From: Acinetobacter sp. ANC 3813
GTDB taxonomy: Bacteria; Pseudomonadota; Gammaproteobacteria; Pseudomonadales; Moraxellaceae
Length of the DNA stretch: 64,000 nucleotides
Direction: 5' to 3'
Assembly (NCBI RefSeq): GCF_002135435.1
Contig: NZ_NEGK01000005.1
Span: forward strand, 124,001 to 188,000
Positions 43,577 through 52,711 of this stretch are shown piece after piece. Every line of letters starts with the position of its first letter. Within the stretch, counting starts at the first letter, position 1. The notes beneath the pieces were generated by a model. It did not search any database. It saw only the letters and a list, made by a program, of their open reading frames with translations, and had not been told where the DNA came from. The translations under genes and the position numbers were made by a program.

Positions 43577-43609
43577 GTGCTGGCTACAAAAGCAAAAAGA
43601 GGAAATGCC

Positions 43610-44710
43610 ATGAAGATTATGCAGCTTTTGCCCGAACTGAACAGCGGCGGCGTAGAGCGGGGCACGCTGGAAATTGCCCGCGCACTGATTGCCGAGGGGC
43701 ATGAGTCACTGGTCGTCTCCAATGGCGGGCGCATGACGGAGCAGCTGGAAGCTGAAGGCACGACCCACCTCAGCTTGCCGATTCATAAAAAAGCGCTGTC
43801 ATCGCTATGGCAGATCCGCCCGCTGCGCAAATTGATTCTGCAGCATCGCCCTGACATTGTGCATGTACGCTCTCGTGTTCCAGCCTGGCTCATGCATTTT
43901 GCGCTTAAAGGCATTCCCGCCAATCAGCGCCCGCATCTGATCAGCACGGTGCACGGATTTTATTCCATTAACCGCTACAGCCAAATTATGACCCAAGCGG
44001 AAAAAGTCATTGCAGTTTCGGACAGCGTGGTGCAATACATCACAGACCACTATAAAAACTGCCCGCCTGAAGATATTGTGCGCATTTACCGCGGCATTGA
44101 CCCGCAGGCATTCCCGCATGGCTATCAGCCGTCTGCGCAATGGCTCAATCAAACGTTTAAAGATTTCCCTGAGCTGGAAAATAAATTCCTGATCTGCCTG
44201 CCAGGGCGTATTACCCGCCTGAAAGGCCATGAAAATCTCATTGCACTGGTACAGCAGCTCAAAGAGCAATATCCACAGCTGCACGCTGTAGTCGTTGGCG
44301 GTGCAGATCCTAAAAAAGCAGCCTATTTAAAAGAAATGAAGGACAGTATTCAAGCTAAGGGCCTGAGTGAAAACATGACTTTTGTTGGCCACCGTTCTGA
44401 CATTCGTGAATGGCTGGCTTTCAGTGATATCGTGCTGTCATTATCCAATCAGGCGGAAACTTTTGGCCGTACAGCTTTAGAAGCGCTGTCTGTCGGCACA
44501 CCCGTCATCGGCTGGAACCGTGGCGGCGTAGCCGAAATTTTATCGAAAATTTATCCGCAGGGTTTAATTGCAGCAGATGATCAAAGCGCGCTGCTGCAAA
44601 CGGTAAAACAGCATATCGATACACCGCAGCAGGTTGCACCTGTGCAGGCGTTCAGCTTGAAAGATATGTGTGAACAGACTTTAGGTGTATATAAAAAAAT
44701 ATTAGGCTAA
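43610..44710 (+). CDS. lpsB: glycosyltransferase family 4 protein, LpsB-like
   Basis: The 366-residue GT-B enzyme resembles LpsB, which in Acinetobacter adds a core sugar to lipooligosaccharide. It opens MKIMQLLPELNSGGVERGTL, and later has FGRTALEALSVGTPVIGWNR, the donor-binding motif of GT4. The gene follows lpxL and starts at ATG 43610 with AGAGGAA upstream. Its end overlaps the last nine bases of the convergent HEPN-like gene. The exact sugar is an inference from family and neighbour. Confidence 0.75.
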   Translation: MKIMQLLPELNSGGVERGTLEIARALIAEGHESLVVSNGGRMTEQLEAEGTTHLSLPIHKKALSSLWQIRPLRKLILQHRPDIVHVRSRVPAWLMHFALKGIPANQRPHLISTVHGFYSINRYSQIMTQAEKVIAVSDSVVQYITDHYKNCPPEDIVRIYRGIDPQAFPHGYQPSAQWLNQTFKDFPELENKFLICLPGRITRLKGHENLIALVQQLKEQYPQLHAVVVGGADPKKAAYLKEMKDSIQAKGLSENMTFVGHRSDIREWLAFSDIVLSLSNQAETFGRTALEALSVGTPVIGWNRGGVAEILSKIYPQGLIAADDQSALLQTVKQHIDTPQQVAPVQAFSLKDMCEQTLGVYKKILG

Positions 44711-45478
44711 TTTCATTTCACTATTATTTTTGATCAATTCTGCAATTGAAGGTGCTTCAGCCCTTATCAACGTCTCAAAGATAGTTTGGATAAATGGAGC
44801 AACTTCGTATTGCAAACCCTCTGGTGGCCTCTCACCTAAGTCTAGATAATCCAAATAATCAGCTGAAGACATGGAATGTGGATTAAGAAAAAATATATAA
44901 CTTAAATTCAATAAAACAACGTACCTAATATCTTGAGAAAGTTGATCTAGCTTTATATTTCTGTCTTTATCTATAACTTTTGTATTCATTAATAAATGAC
45001 CAAAGAAATTATAATGCATATGATCATTGCATCTTTCTCGAATTACTTTATATGGAAACTTTGATAACTCTTTTTGAATAACTTTCAAAGAGCTTGATGC
45101 TATATATTCTCTGATCTCCTTATATTCTGGAATTTTTTCTTTTCCTGATAACCAATTTTGTACTTTTTCTACAATAAACTTATCTAAATTCCATTCCCTT
45201 TTTAAATATAAATTTACATACACATTGATCAAAGAAATATCAAAAAACTTCCTAAGTAAAGCATAAGCATCGTTTATTCGTCCATTTTCGATTAATACTA
45301 GAATGGACTCTAAAGTTCCTTTCATTGCTTCATAAACATAAGTATCGAAGTTAAGAAGTGCCTTGGTACCTAATGGAATAAATCTCATTATTGACATAGA
45401 TAACATTTCGTAGAATTCGATATATTCTTTTAATTGGTCAGTAATTTTATGTGATTCATTTACATTATTTATAATCAT
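44702..45478 (-). CDS. HEPN/DUF5677-like protein, AT-rich
   Basis: The 258-residue helical protein has no membrane segment. It contains DAYALLRKFFDISLINVY near residue 70, typical of DUF5677/AbiV-like HEPN folds, and RERCNDHMHYNFF near residue 150, matching the R-x4-6-H active-site pattern of HEPN ribonucleases. The gene is much more AT-rich than its neighbours, overlaps the lpsB end by nine bases and begins one base after the stop of the next gene, so it looks inserted. A role in defence or RNA cleavage is speculative. Confidence 0.5.
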   Translation of the reverse strand: MIINNVNESHKITDQLKEYIEFYEMLSMSIMRFIPLGTKALLNFDTYVYEAMKGTLESILVLIENGRINDAYALLRKFFDISLINVYVNLYLKREWNLDKFIVEKVQNWLSGKEKIPEYKEIREYIASSSLKVIQKELSKFPYKVIRERCNDHMHYNFFGHLLMNTKVIDKDRNIKLDQLSQDIRYVVLLNLSYIFFLNPHSMSSADYLDYLDLGERPPEGLQYEVAPFIQTIFETLIRAEAPSIAELIKNNSEMKLA

Positions 45479-45479
45479 T

Positions 45480-45797
45480 TCAGCCTTTCCAAACCCGATA
45501 TTTTGCCATCAGCCAAATGATCAGCGGCAGTAAAATCATATTGGCGATATCACGCAGGCTTTCACCGATTCGCCAATACCCCCTATCCCAAATATCATGG
45601 CGTGCGCCAAACATTTCAACCGCAATAGCAAAGATGATGACCGTCCAAATCGCATAGTGTGATTTCAATTGGCGCTGATGGAAGAATGCTGCAATAAAAA
45701 ACAGCAGCAACCCTACATAAATCAGCAAAGCATCACCAGACAATTGGGTAACTTGCAAAAAAGTATTGCGCCATTCAAAAAGCATAGAAGTGCCCAT
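45480..45797 (-). CDS. small membrane protein
   Basis: The 105-residue protein has three predicted membrane helices (SGDALLIYVGLLLFFIAAFF, YAIWTVIIFAIAVEMFG and NMILLPLIIWLMA). The last two are separated by ARHDIWDRGYWRIGESLRD. It resembles VanZ-like small membrane proteins, but the match is loose. I start at ATG 45797 with GAG four bases upstream. The AT-rich HEPN-like gene follows on the same strand with a one-base gap, so they may be translated together. Confidence 0.65.
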   Translation of the reverse strand: MGTSMLFEWRNTFLQVTQLSGDALLIYVGLLLFFIAAFFHQRQLKSHYAIWTVIIFAIAVEMFGARHDIWDRGYWRIGESLRDIANMILLPLIIWLMAKYRVWKG

Positions 45798-46172
45798 AAA
45801 ACTCACGTATTTTTTTTAAGATTATTTGTTCTTGCACTGCTCTAAAATGCCGTTTACGCAATGCAAAGTCATGATTGCAAACTACAGATAAACCAAACCC
45901 GAGTTCTGCATCCTGCAAAACTCGGGTTGATGAGGTTGTGCTTTCACAAATCTTATTATTCTTTTCGGTTGGCTTTCCTTTCCTGCATCATATCCATGAT
46001 GATTACCATCAGCGCCATCTTCCTTAGTGGGATAATCCGTTCCCGTTTCCATTTGCCGATGAATGTAGAATAGGCTGTTTTCCTGCGCTTGCCTATGCGC
46101 CATCAGCCGAAATCAGTGTAAGCCATTTCTTACACTTTTCTCTTAAATTCCATCACGCCTCATTCAGAGGCC
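45798..46172. other. intergenic region, no convincing gene
   Basis: A strong hairpin (45896-45928) and a weak one (46116-46136) are the only structure seen. Open frames of 70 and 73 codons on opposite strands lack ribosome sites and any recognisable domain. Confidence 0.55.
45896..45928. repeat. strong hairpin without T-run
   Basis: AACCCGAGTT (45896-45905) pairs with AACTCGGGTT (45919-45928), and the loop contains TGCA-TCC-TGCA which extends the stem. There is no T-run on either side. Confidence 0.75.
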
Positions 46173-47300
46173 TTATTGCTGCTTCCTACCCGTTTGATAA
46201 TCTTGCGTAATTTCATCAGTCACAGGCTTTTCTTCTTTTTCAGCTTTTTCAATGCCGTCCTGAATTGCTTCCTGCGCTTCCTGCTCATCTGCATCTGTTT
46301 GTTCCAGCTCTTGCTGAATCTGCTCAAAAACACGGCCGGTCTGTAAATGCACATATACAGGAAAATGGTCTGAACCCACATGCGGCAAGCGCTTCATCTT
46401 GACCAAGGCAAAGTCGGTGCTGTGAAACACATGGTCCAGAGACCAGCGCAGCAGCGGATAATCTGCATGAAAGGTGTTGACATAGTGCCGTCCGACACGC
46501 GGATCAAGCAGCCCGCTGATGCGCTGAAAAAGACGCGTCGTGCGTGACCAGGCTACATCATTCAGGTCCCCCATCACAATACAGCTTTCATCCAAATCTT
46601 TAATCTGATCCCCCACAATCAACAATTCTGCATCGCGCAGCGTAGAGTCTTTGGCTTCGGTTAGACTGGGCGGTTTAGGATGCAGGCAATACAGCTGTAC
46701 AGGCTCTCCTGAACGCAGAATCACGGTGGTATGAATAGACGGAATTTCATCGCTTAAAATGAATTTCACCTCTGTGTCCTGCAGCGGCAGCCTGCTGTAT
46801 AAATGCATGCCGTATAAATTATCCAGCGGCACGGGCACGCGGTAAGGATAATCCTGTTCAAGCACAGCCAGCTGCTGCTGCCAAACCGCATCTGTCTCTA
46901 GCGTCAGCACCAGATCAGGCTGATATTTTTCAATTTCAGCAATCAGCAAATGATATTGGTCATTGGGTGTTAACACATTGGAAACAATCAAGGAAATCTG
47001 CCGCTCAGGGTTCAGCTGATGCTGACGGACTTTTTTCACCTGCTTCTTCCATAAAAACGTATAGGGCAGCACCATTTTCAGCTGATAAGCCACAGCTGCA
47101 ATCAGCGCCAGCAAAATAATTTCACGGCGCAGATCCCATGGCTGCGGCCAAAACACCAATAAAGCCAGAGCAATAAAGCCCACTGCTAAAATCTGCAGCC
47201 GCGGAAAATCCGTACCGCGGAACCACCATTCATCACGGCGGATTAATGACCATGCACTCAGCCAAATGACCATAACGGATAACACCTGAATCCAAAGCAT
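46173..47300 (-). CDS. endonuclease/exonuclease/phosphatase-family membrane protein
   Basis: The 375-residue protein has three N-terminal membrane helices (residues 3-20, 36-52 and 62-82) and an EEP-fold domain: LIVSNVLTPNDQY, PDLVLTLETD, VMGDLNDVAWS near residue 243, WSLDHVFHS and GSDHFPV near residue 310 (the SDHxP catalytic motif). It ends in a Glu/Gln-rich tail. The family includes phosphodiesterases for nucleic acids, lipids or phosphoinositides; the substrate is unknown. Confidence 0.82.
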   Translation of the reverse strand: MLWIQVLSVMVIWLSAWSLIRRDEWWFRGTDFPRLQILAVGFIALALLVFWPQPWDLRREIILLALIAAVAYQLKMVLPYTFLWKKQVKKVRQHQLNPERQISLIVSNVLTPNDQYHLLIAEIEKYQPDLVLTLETDAVWQQQLAVLEQDYPYRVPVPLDNLYGMHLYSRLPLQDTEVKFILSDEIPSIHTTVILRSGEPVQLYCLHPKPPSLTEAKDSTLRDAELLIVGDQIKDLDESCIVMGDLNDVAWSRTTRLFQRISGLLDPRVGRHYVNTFHADYPLLRWSLDHVFHSTDFALVKMKRLPHVGSDHFPVYVHLQTGRVFEQIQQELEQTDADEQEAQEAIQDGIEKAEKEEKPVTDEITQDYQTGRKQQ

Positions 47301-47486
47301 TCGCGCCTCCGCTTCATATTCTTAATTTTTTATCGATTTATAAATTTATATCAATTTTGCATGTAACATAAACAAGATATATTGCACAATATAATTGATG
47401 TTTTCATTATGCAGCGCTTGCAGTTATGCGCTCTTTTGATACACTCGAACCCCTTTTTACTTTTTAACGCACCGAGGCAAAATGAC

Positions 47487-48605
47487 ATGAAAGTAGGTCT
47501 GGTCGGTTGGCGCGGGATGGTTGGTTCCGTCCTTATGCAACGTATGGTTGAAGAAAATGATTTTGCTCATTTTGAGCCATTTTATTTTTCTACCAGTAAT
47601 GCTGGCGGTGAAGCGCCTGCGTTTGGCGGTAAAACTGCCCCAGCACTTATGGATGCATCAGACATTAACAGTCTGATGCAAATGGATGTCATTATTACCT
47701 GTCAAGGCGGTGACTACACCACTGAAGTTTTCCCTAAATTAAAAGCGGAAGGCTGGAAAGGTTACTGGATTGACGCTGCTTCGACTTTGCGTATGGATGA
47801 TGAAGCCATCATCGTGCTTGACCCAGTCAACATGAACGTGATTAAAGACGGCCTTGTCAAAGGCACAAAAACGTTTGTGGGCGGTAACTGCACAGTATCC
47901 TTGATGCTGATGGGCTTAGGCGGTCTGTTCCAAAACAACTTAGTTGAATGGGCGACCTCTATGACTTATCAAGCTGCATCAGGTGCAGGCGCGCAAAATA
48001 TGCGTGAATTGATTTCAGGCATGGGCTACTTGTACAACAATACCAAAGATTTGCTGGATGACCCGCGCTCACCCATTTTAGACATCGACTCTAAAATTGC
48101 AGCGCTGCAGCGCGGTGAAGGCTTTCCATCTGCAAACTTTGGCGTGCCTTTAGCTGGCTCTTTAATTCCATACATCGACAAACAGCTGGAAAGCGGTCAA
48201 TCGAAAGAAGAATGGAAAGGCCAAGTAGAAACCAACAAAATTCTCGGCAATCAGCAAATTGTGCCTATCGACGGCCACTGTGTGCGTATCGGCGCAATGC
48301 GCTGCCACTCTCAAGCATTGACATTGAAATTGAAAAAAGATGTGCCGCTGGACGAAATCGAAGACATGCTGCGCAGCGCCAATGAATGGTCAAAAGTCAT
48401 TCCAAACACGCGTGAAGCATCGATGACTGATCTGACCCCAGTTGCAGTAACAGGTACTCTAAGTGTTCCAGTCGGCCGTCTGCGCAAACTGAACATGGGT
48501 AAAGAATACCTTGGCGCTTTCACTGTGGGTGACCAACTGCTTTGGGGCGCGGCTGAACCGCTTCGCCGCATGCTGCGCATCCTCATTGACTTTAAAAATG
48601 CCTGA
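47487..48605 (+). CDS. asd: aspartate-semialdehyde dehydrogenase
   Basis: Asd reduces aspartyl phosphate to aspartate semialdehyde, the branch point to lysine, threonine and methionine (and thus to MetX). The 372-residue protein begins [19 protein letters not shown], with catalytic cysteine in [10 protein letters not shown] near residue 135 and active-site [16 protein letters not shown] near residue 274. I choose ATG 47487 with GAGG upstream; the open frame to 47382 would add 35 unrelated residues. It lies upstream of fimV and truA, as in Pseudomonas. Confidence 0.97.
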   Translation: MKVGLVGWRGMVGSVLMQRMVEENDFAHFEPFYFSTSNAGGEAPAFGGKTAPALMDASDINSLMQMDVIITCQGGDYTTEVFPKLKAEGWKGYWIDAASTLRMDDEAIIVLDPVNMNVIKDGLVKGTKTFVGGNCTVSLMLMGLGGLFQNNLVEWATSMTYQAASGAGAQNMRELISGMGYLYNNTKDLLDDPRSPILDIDSKIAALQRGEGFPSANFGVPLAGSLIPYIDKQLESGQSKEEWKGQVETNKILGNQQIVPIDGHCVRIGAMRCHSQALTLKLKKDVPLDEIEDMLRSANEWSKVIPNTREASMTDLTPVAVTGTLSVPVGRLRKLNMGKEYLGAFTVGDQLLWGAAEPLRRMLRILIDFKNA

Positions 48606-48643
48606 TCAGCGTGCTTAATTTTGCGCAGATAATTTAAAAAATG

Positions 48644-48673
48644 AAAAGCCGATCTCAATTGATCGGCTTTTTT
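48644..48673 (+). terminator. rho-independent terminator of asd
   Basis: AAAAGCCGATC / GATCGGCTTTTTT with a six-base loop. Confidence 0.92.
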
Positions 48674-48764
48674 GTGTAGAGGTCTTGTAATTATTTTACA
48701 ATTCTTCAACATGCCGTTAATCTATCATTTTCGCTATGCAACATCGCCTGAGCTCAAAATTAAG

Positions 48765-50165
48765 ATGAATGTGTACAACAAATTAAAGTTTGCCATTTTA
48801 GCCATTTTAGCATCGCAGAACATTCATGCTATTACGCTTGACCCGATTCAAATTCAGTCAGCGCCTGGGGAACTGCTGTATGCAGAAATCAATTTCCGCA
48901 ACGCAAATCCAAGTGCATCCGTTCATGCTGGATTAGCGTCTGCTGAAGACTTAATTGCGATGGGGACTGGGCATCAGCCTCCAGGCCATCTGAACTTCTT
49001 TACGCGTAAAGACGGTTCAGGCTCTGGCGTGATTACGATTACCTCATCACGCCCGCTCACTGATGCGGAATTAAACATCATTGTCAAAGTGACTGAAGGC
49101 AATTCATCGCGCCTGCAGCAAATTAAAACGCCGTTGAAGCGGACTGTTCCGCTCAGCCAGCAGTACACCGCAGCACGCAATGAGCGCACACTTGCTCCAA
49201 TTGTGATTAGCAATGAAAATGACATCGCTTTAAACCTGCCTGTCAGCACACAATTTGCGCCGATCAAACAGGCCGAAAGCAATACAAAGGAAGCTAAGCT
49301 TCCGCTCAATACAATCGTACCGCCGCTGATGAGTGAACCTAGCTCACCCTCGCCGATCAGCGCTCCAGTCATGACTGCAGTCATTACACCGCAGCCTGTC
49401 TCTGAAACGACGGCTGCAGCTCCATCAGCTGCAGAACATACTGCCGAAACAGCGCCTCAAGAGCCTGCGGCAGCTCAGGCAGTCTCTAGCGATCCATTAG
49501 CGCAAAAGTTTGCCGCTGAACAGGCTGCGCGCCAAACGGCAGCGCCTGCCCCATCTGCGCCAGCAGAAACTAAACAGCCAGCACCGTCTGCATCCACCTC
49601 AAAACCTGCTCAGAAAACTGCAGCGCAAAAATATGTCGTGCGCTCAAATGAGTCTTTATGGGGAATCGCTTCACGCATTGCCGCTGAGGAGCGCCGTTCT
49701 GTTGGCGATGTTATGAAGCAAATTAAAGCCAACAATGAGCATGCGTTCATTCATGGTGATGCAAACCGCCTGAAACGCGGCGCAGCCTTGAATTTAAATC
49801 ATGCTGCACCTGCAAAAGACCGTCCAAAAATCTCTGCTGAAGCTTTGAAAAAAATGCCTTCAACACAGTCAGGCAAGACCAAATACCGCCTGAATGATGC
49901 GGAAATGAGCCTCGTTGCGGCGAAAAGCAAGGATTCAGCCCAAGATTCAGCAAACCAAAACACGGAAAAAAATAAAACTTCTAAAGAGTTGTCATTAAAA
50001 GTTATGACATCTCGGGAAAAAACCGTTAAATTACAGAGAAACGTAACCCATTTAGAATTGGCGCTAAATCAAAAGGATCATAGAATTCAATTATTAAATG
50101 CTCGCCTTGCGCAGCTGGAGCAGCAATTGAAAGCGCGTCAGGCAGAGAAAAAGCCAAGCAACTAA
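48765..50165 (+). CDS. fimV: FimV N-terminal (periplasmic, LysM) protein
   Basis: FimV is a peptidoglycan-binding hub protein needed for twitching and polar organisation in Pseudomonas. This 466-residue part has a signal peptide (KLKFAILAILASQNIHA), the FimV N-terminal domain (ITLDPIQIQSAPGELLYAEI and later), a Pro/Ala/Gln-rich linker, a LysM domain (YVVRSNESLWGIASRI, residues 288-345) and a coiled-coil end (residues 430-466). The membrane helix and C-terminal domain of normal FimV are missing; they are supplied by the next gene. Start at ATG 48765. Confidence 0.8.
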   Translation: MNVYNKLKFAILAILASQNIHAITLDPIQIQSAPGELLYAEINFRNANPSASVHAGLASAEDLIAMGTGHQPPGHLNFFTRKDGSGSGVITITSSRPLTDAELNIIVKVTEGNSSRLQQIKTPLKRTVPLSQQYTAARNERTLAPIVISNENDIALNLPVSTQFAPIKQAESNTKEAKLPLNTIVPPLMSEPSSPSPISAPVMTAVITPQPVSETTAAAPSAAEHTAETAPQEPAAAQAVSSDPLAQKFAAEQAARQTAAPAPSAPAETKQPAPSASTSKPAQKTAAQKYVVRSNESLWGIASRIAAEERRSVGDVMKQIKANNEHAFIHGDANRLKRGAALNLNHAAPAKDRPKISAEALKKMPSTQSGKTKYRLNDAEMSLVAAKSKDSAQDSANQNTEKNKTSKELSLKVMTSREKTVKLQRNVTHLELALNQKDHRIQLLNARLAQLEQQLKARQAEKKPSN

Positions 50166-50229
50166 AAAGTTACATAGAATGATTTAAAAGGACAAGCAAA
50201 TTAGGGCTCTGTCCTCAAGGGGTAATAAC

Positions 50230-51681
50230 ATGCTGTATGTGATTCCATTTGTGATCTTGCTGATTGTCTTGGTTGTGCTGAAAAAGCGCCAGGATGCACA
50301 AGGTTCTGAAAAATCGACTGCAACCACGGCAACACAAAAAGGCAAGGCAAAAAAAGCGAGCTCATCAGCGAAGGTTGCCCCAAATAAAACGCAGGCCGTA
50401 GAAAATGCTGTTATTGAAAAAAAGCAGACCTCATCGGTTACGGCTGAAACCCGTCAAAAAATTGAAGCTTTAATTCAAGAGCGCAACTTCTTCTCTGCAG
50501 AAGCGCAAATCAATCAGGCGCTGAAAAAAGACAACTCGCAGCATGAACTGTATCTGTACCTGCTGGATATTCACATTCTGCAAAAAGATGAATTCGCCAT
50601 CAGCCAGCTGCTGAATCATGTGCGTTCATTAGAATTGGATGACATTCTAGATCAAGCGGAAGCTAAAAAGACGGAATACGATCAGTCACAAAATAAGACT
50701 GAAGAAATTACTTCACATGTCAGCCCAATTACGCATAATGAAAATGCAGCAGCGCCTAAGATTCAAAATACTGCGGACTTCGATGCCTTAATGGCGTCTC
50801 CAGCGGCTGAGTCAAAAAATGATTTAACTTTTAAAAAAGTTCAGCCTAAGACTGCTGAAGCCGATAAGCCTCTAGAATTTAATCTATCTTTTGATACTGC
50901 ACCAAAAGCCCAGCCTGAAACATCAGTACCTGATTCAGCTCCTTCGGTAGATTTTTCACAAGTATCTGCAAAAGAAAACGCTTCGGAAGCTTCTGCTAAT
51001 AATCTACATTCTCAGCCTACAACTGATGAAATTAAACCTTTAGAATTTAATCTGTCTTTTGACAGCGTACCAAAGGCTAAACCAGAAGTCCCAGTATTGG
51101 ACGCGGCCCCGTCAGTTGATTTTGGTTCATTCTCTGTAGAAGAAACTGCGCCTGAAGTCAAAATCGAATCTGAAGCAACACCTCAGCCTGCGCCTGCAGC
51201 TGATGAAATTAAGCCGCTGGATTTTTCACTGAATTTAGATTCAGTTGCCCAAGCTGAGCCTGCAGCTGAAGAAATTAAACCTTTAGATTTCTCTTTTTCT
51301 TTAGATACACCGCCTGCGGCTGAAGTAAAGTCAGAAGCAGCGCCTGCCCTGAATTTTGATTTAGGCTCACTGGATACACCTGCAGCGCAAGCGCCTGCTG
51401 AAGAAATCCCAGCTGCACCTATATCAAGCGGTGTCAGCTTTGACCTCACCAATGTCAGCGCACCTGCAGCAATGCCTGCGGACAGCAGTGATCCTTTGGT
51501 TCAAAGCTTCCCTGAACTGGCTGAAAGCAACGAAATTACGGTCAATATTGAATTAGCGCAGCAATACATTAAGCTTGGCGCATTCGCAGCTGCACGTGAA
51601 CTTCTCACAGAAAGAGAAGCAGAGTATTCGACTGAGCAGCGTCAGCAGGCTGATTTGTTACTCAATCAGATCGCTTCTTAA
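50230..51681 (+). CDS. FimV C-terminal (membrane and cytoplasmic) protein
   Basis: The 483-residue product starts with a membrane helix (YVIPFVILLIVLVVLKKR), followed by a lysine-rich stretch, a helical part (KIEALIQERNFFSAEAQINQ), a long acidic low-complexity region with imperfect repeats (LEFNLSFD, LDFSLNLD and related), and a C-terminal segment ITVNIELAQQYIKLGAFAAA then RELLTE, the typical FimV TPR-like end. This is the cytoplasmic half of FimV encoded as a separate gene, 64 bases downstream and in another frame; AAGGGG precedes ATG 50230. The split may be natural in this genus. Confidence 0.75.
   Translation: MLYVIPFVILLIVLVVLKKRQDAQGSEKSTATTATQKGKAKKASSSAKVAPNKTQAVENAVIEKKQTSSVTAETRQKIEALIQERNFFSAEAQINQALKKDNSQHELYLYLLDIHILQKDEFAISQLLNHVRSLELDDILDQAEAKKTEYDQSQNKTEEITSHVSPITHNENAAAPKIQNTADFDALMASPAAESKNDLTFKKVQPKTAEADKPLEFNLSFDTAPKAQPETSVPDSAPSVDFSQVSAKENASEASANNLHSQPTTDEIKPLEFNLSFDSVPKAKPEVPVLDAAPSVDFGSFSVEETAPEVKIESEATPQPAPAADEIKPLDFSLNLDSVAQAEPAAEEIKPLDFSFSLDTPPAAEVKSEAAPALNFDLGSLDTPAAQAPAEEIPAAPISSGVSFDLTNVSAPAAMPADSSDPLVQSFPELAESNEITVNIELAQQYIKLGAFAAARELLTEREAEYSTEQRQQADLLLNQIAS
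50862..51382 (+). repeat. imperfect coding repeats in the FimV C-terminal gene
   Basis: Four to five degenerate units share the pattern KPLEFNLSFD, then AKP/AQP, then APSVDF, with later copies shortened (KPLDFSLNLD, KPLDFSFSLD, ALNFDLGSLD). They are acidic, low in complexity and probably unstructured. Confidence 0.7.
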
Positions 51682-51699
51682 TAAAAATCGTTTTAAACT

Positions 51700-51726
51700 A
51701 AAGCAGTCATCCCTGACTGCTTTTTT
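51700..51726 (+). terminator. terminator directly before the asparaginase start
   Basis: AAAGCAGTCA / TGACTGCTTT around TCCC, followed by T residues. Its end lies three bases before ATG 51730. Confidence 0.88.
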
Positions 51727-51729
51727 ATT

Positions 51730-52692
51730 ATGAAAAAAATAGCTTTAATCTATATGGGCGGCACCTTTGGCTGTATTGGTGAACCGCTTAGCCCGATGCC
51801 CGCTGAGCAGTTTATCCCCCAATTAAAACATATCCTGCCAGTCCATCTTCACATCGATTGCTTTAGGGCTGCGGTGATTCGCGACAGCAGCGCCTGCACC
51901 GCAAATGATTGGCTGCAGCTGCTCGATCAAATTCAGCAATTGCAGCTGCAGCAGTATCAGCATTTTGTCATCATTCACGGCACAGACACCTTGAGCTATG
52001 CCAGTGCGGTATTATCGCGTTTTATAGCCCAATCAGCGCATGTTGCGCTCACGGGGAGCCAATATCCCCTGCTGAATACACAAGGTACTGACAGCCGCGA
52101 ATTTACCGATGCGATCGACAATTTAAACTTTGCCTTAGATGCTGTCTTAAGTGCGCCAGCGGGAGTGTATTTAGCATTCCATCATCAGCTGATTCATGCT
52201 TCCACAGCACTGAAAATGCACACCACGGCTTTAAATGCTTTTAGCGGCACAAAAATAGATGAAGCATTTCAGCCGGATTGGACCGCATTCACCATCAATG
52301 AGCGGCATATAGAAAAAGCCAAACAGTTCAACTGCATGAGCCTCATGATGCAGCCTATTGCGCCAGAACTGCTGCACAGCAATCTGCAAGCCATTGCCAG
52401 CCACCCGCCGCATGTATTGATTCTGCAGGGCTTTGGCACTGGCAATATTTCGGTTAATCCTGAAATCATCAGTATTTTGCAAGATCTGCAGCAAATAGGC
52501 TGTGCCGTTATTCTCAGCACTCAAGTCACTTTTGGCGGCATAGATCAGCGTTATGCCGTCAGCCAATGGGTGGCAGATGCGAAAATATTGGTCAGCAATG
52601 GGCACAGCCATGCAGATCTGTATGCCAAAGCCTTAAAAATGTATTTACAATACGATTCGGCAGAGCAATGGCTTCTGCATTGGCAAGATTAA
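51730..52692 (+). CDS. L-asparaginase (type I-like)
   Basis: The 320-residue enzyme deamidates asparagine. The first catalytic threonine lies in IALIYMGGTFGCIG at the very N-terminus, the second in HGTDTLSYAS near residue 85, and TGSQYPL follows. No signal peptide, so it is the cytoplasmic type. The start must be ATG 51730 because the catalytic motif begins six residues in. There is no ribosome site; the upstream sequence is a terminator T-run, which is unusual. It lies between fimV and truA, where Pseudomonas has no asparaginase. Confidence 0.9.
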   Translation: MKKIALIYMGGTFGCIGEPLSPMPAEQFIPQLKHILPVHLHIDCFRAAVIRDSSACTANDWLQLLDQIQQLQLQQYQHFVIIHGTDTLSYASAVLSRFIAQSAHVALTGSQYPLLNTQGTDSREFTDAIDNLNFALDAVLSAPAGVYLAFHHQLIHASTALKMHTTALNAFSGTKIDEAFQPDWTAFTINERHIEKAKQFNCMSLMMQPIAPELLHSNLQAIASHPPHVLILQGFGTGNISVNPEIISILQDLQQIGCAVILSTQVTFGGIDQRYAVSQWVADAKILVSNGHSHADLYAKALKMYLQYDSAEQWLLHWQD

Positions 52693-52711
52693 TGATCACA
52701 CTGAGGTACAT

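Noticed and set aside
44702..45797. Toxin-antitoxin pair of the HEPN-like gene and the small membrane gene
   Set aside because: Adjacent and coupled, but the membrane protein does not resemble a known antitoxin and the base compositions differ.
45861..46103. 70- and 73-codon frames on opposite strands
   Set aside because: No ribosome site, no recognised domain, and they overlap each other almost fully.
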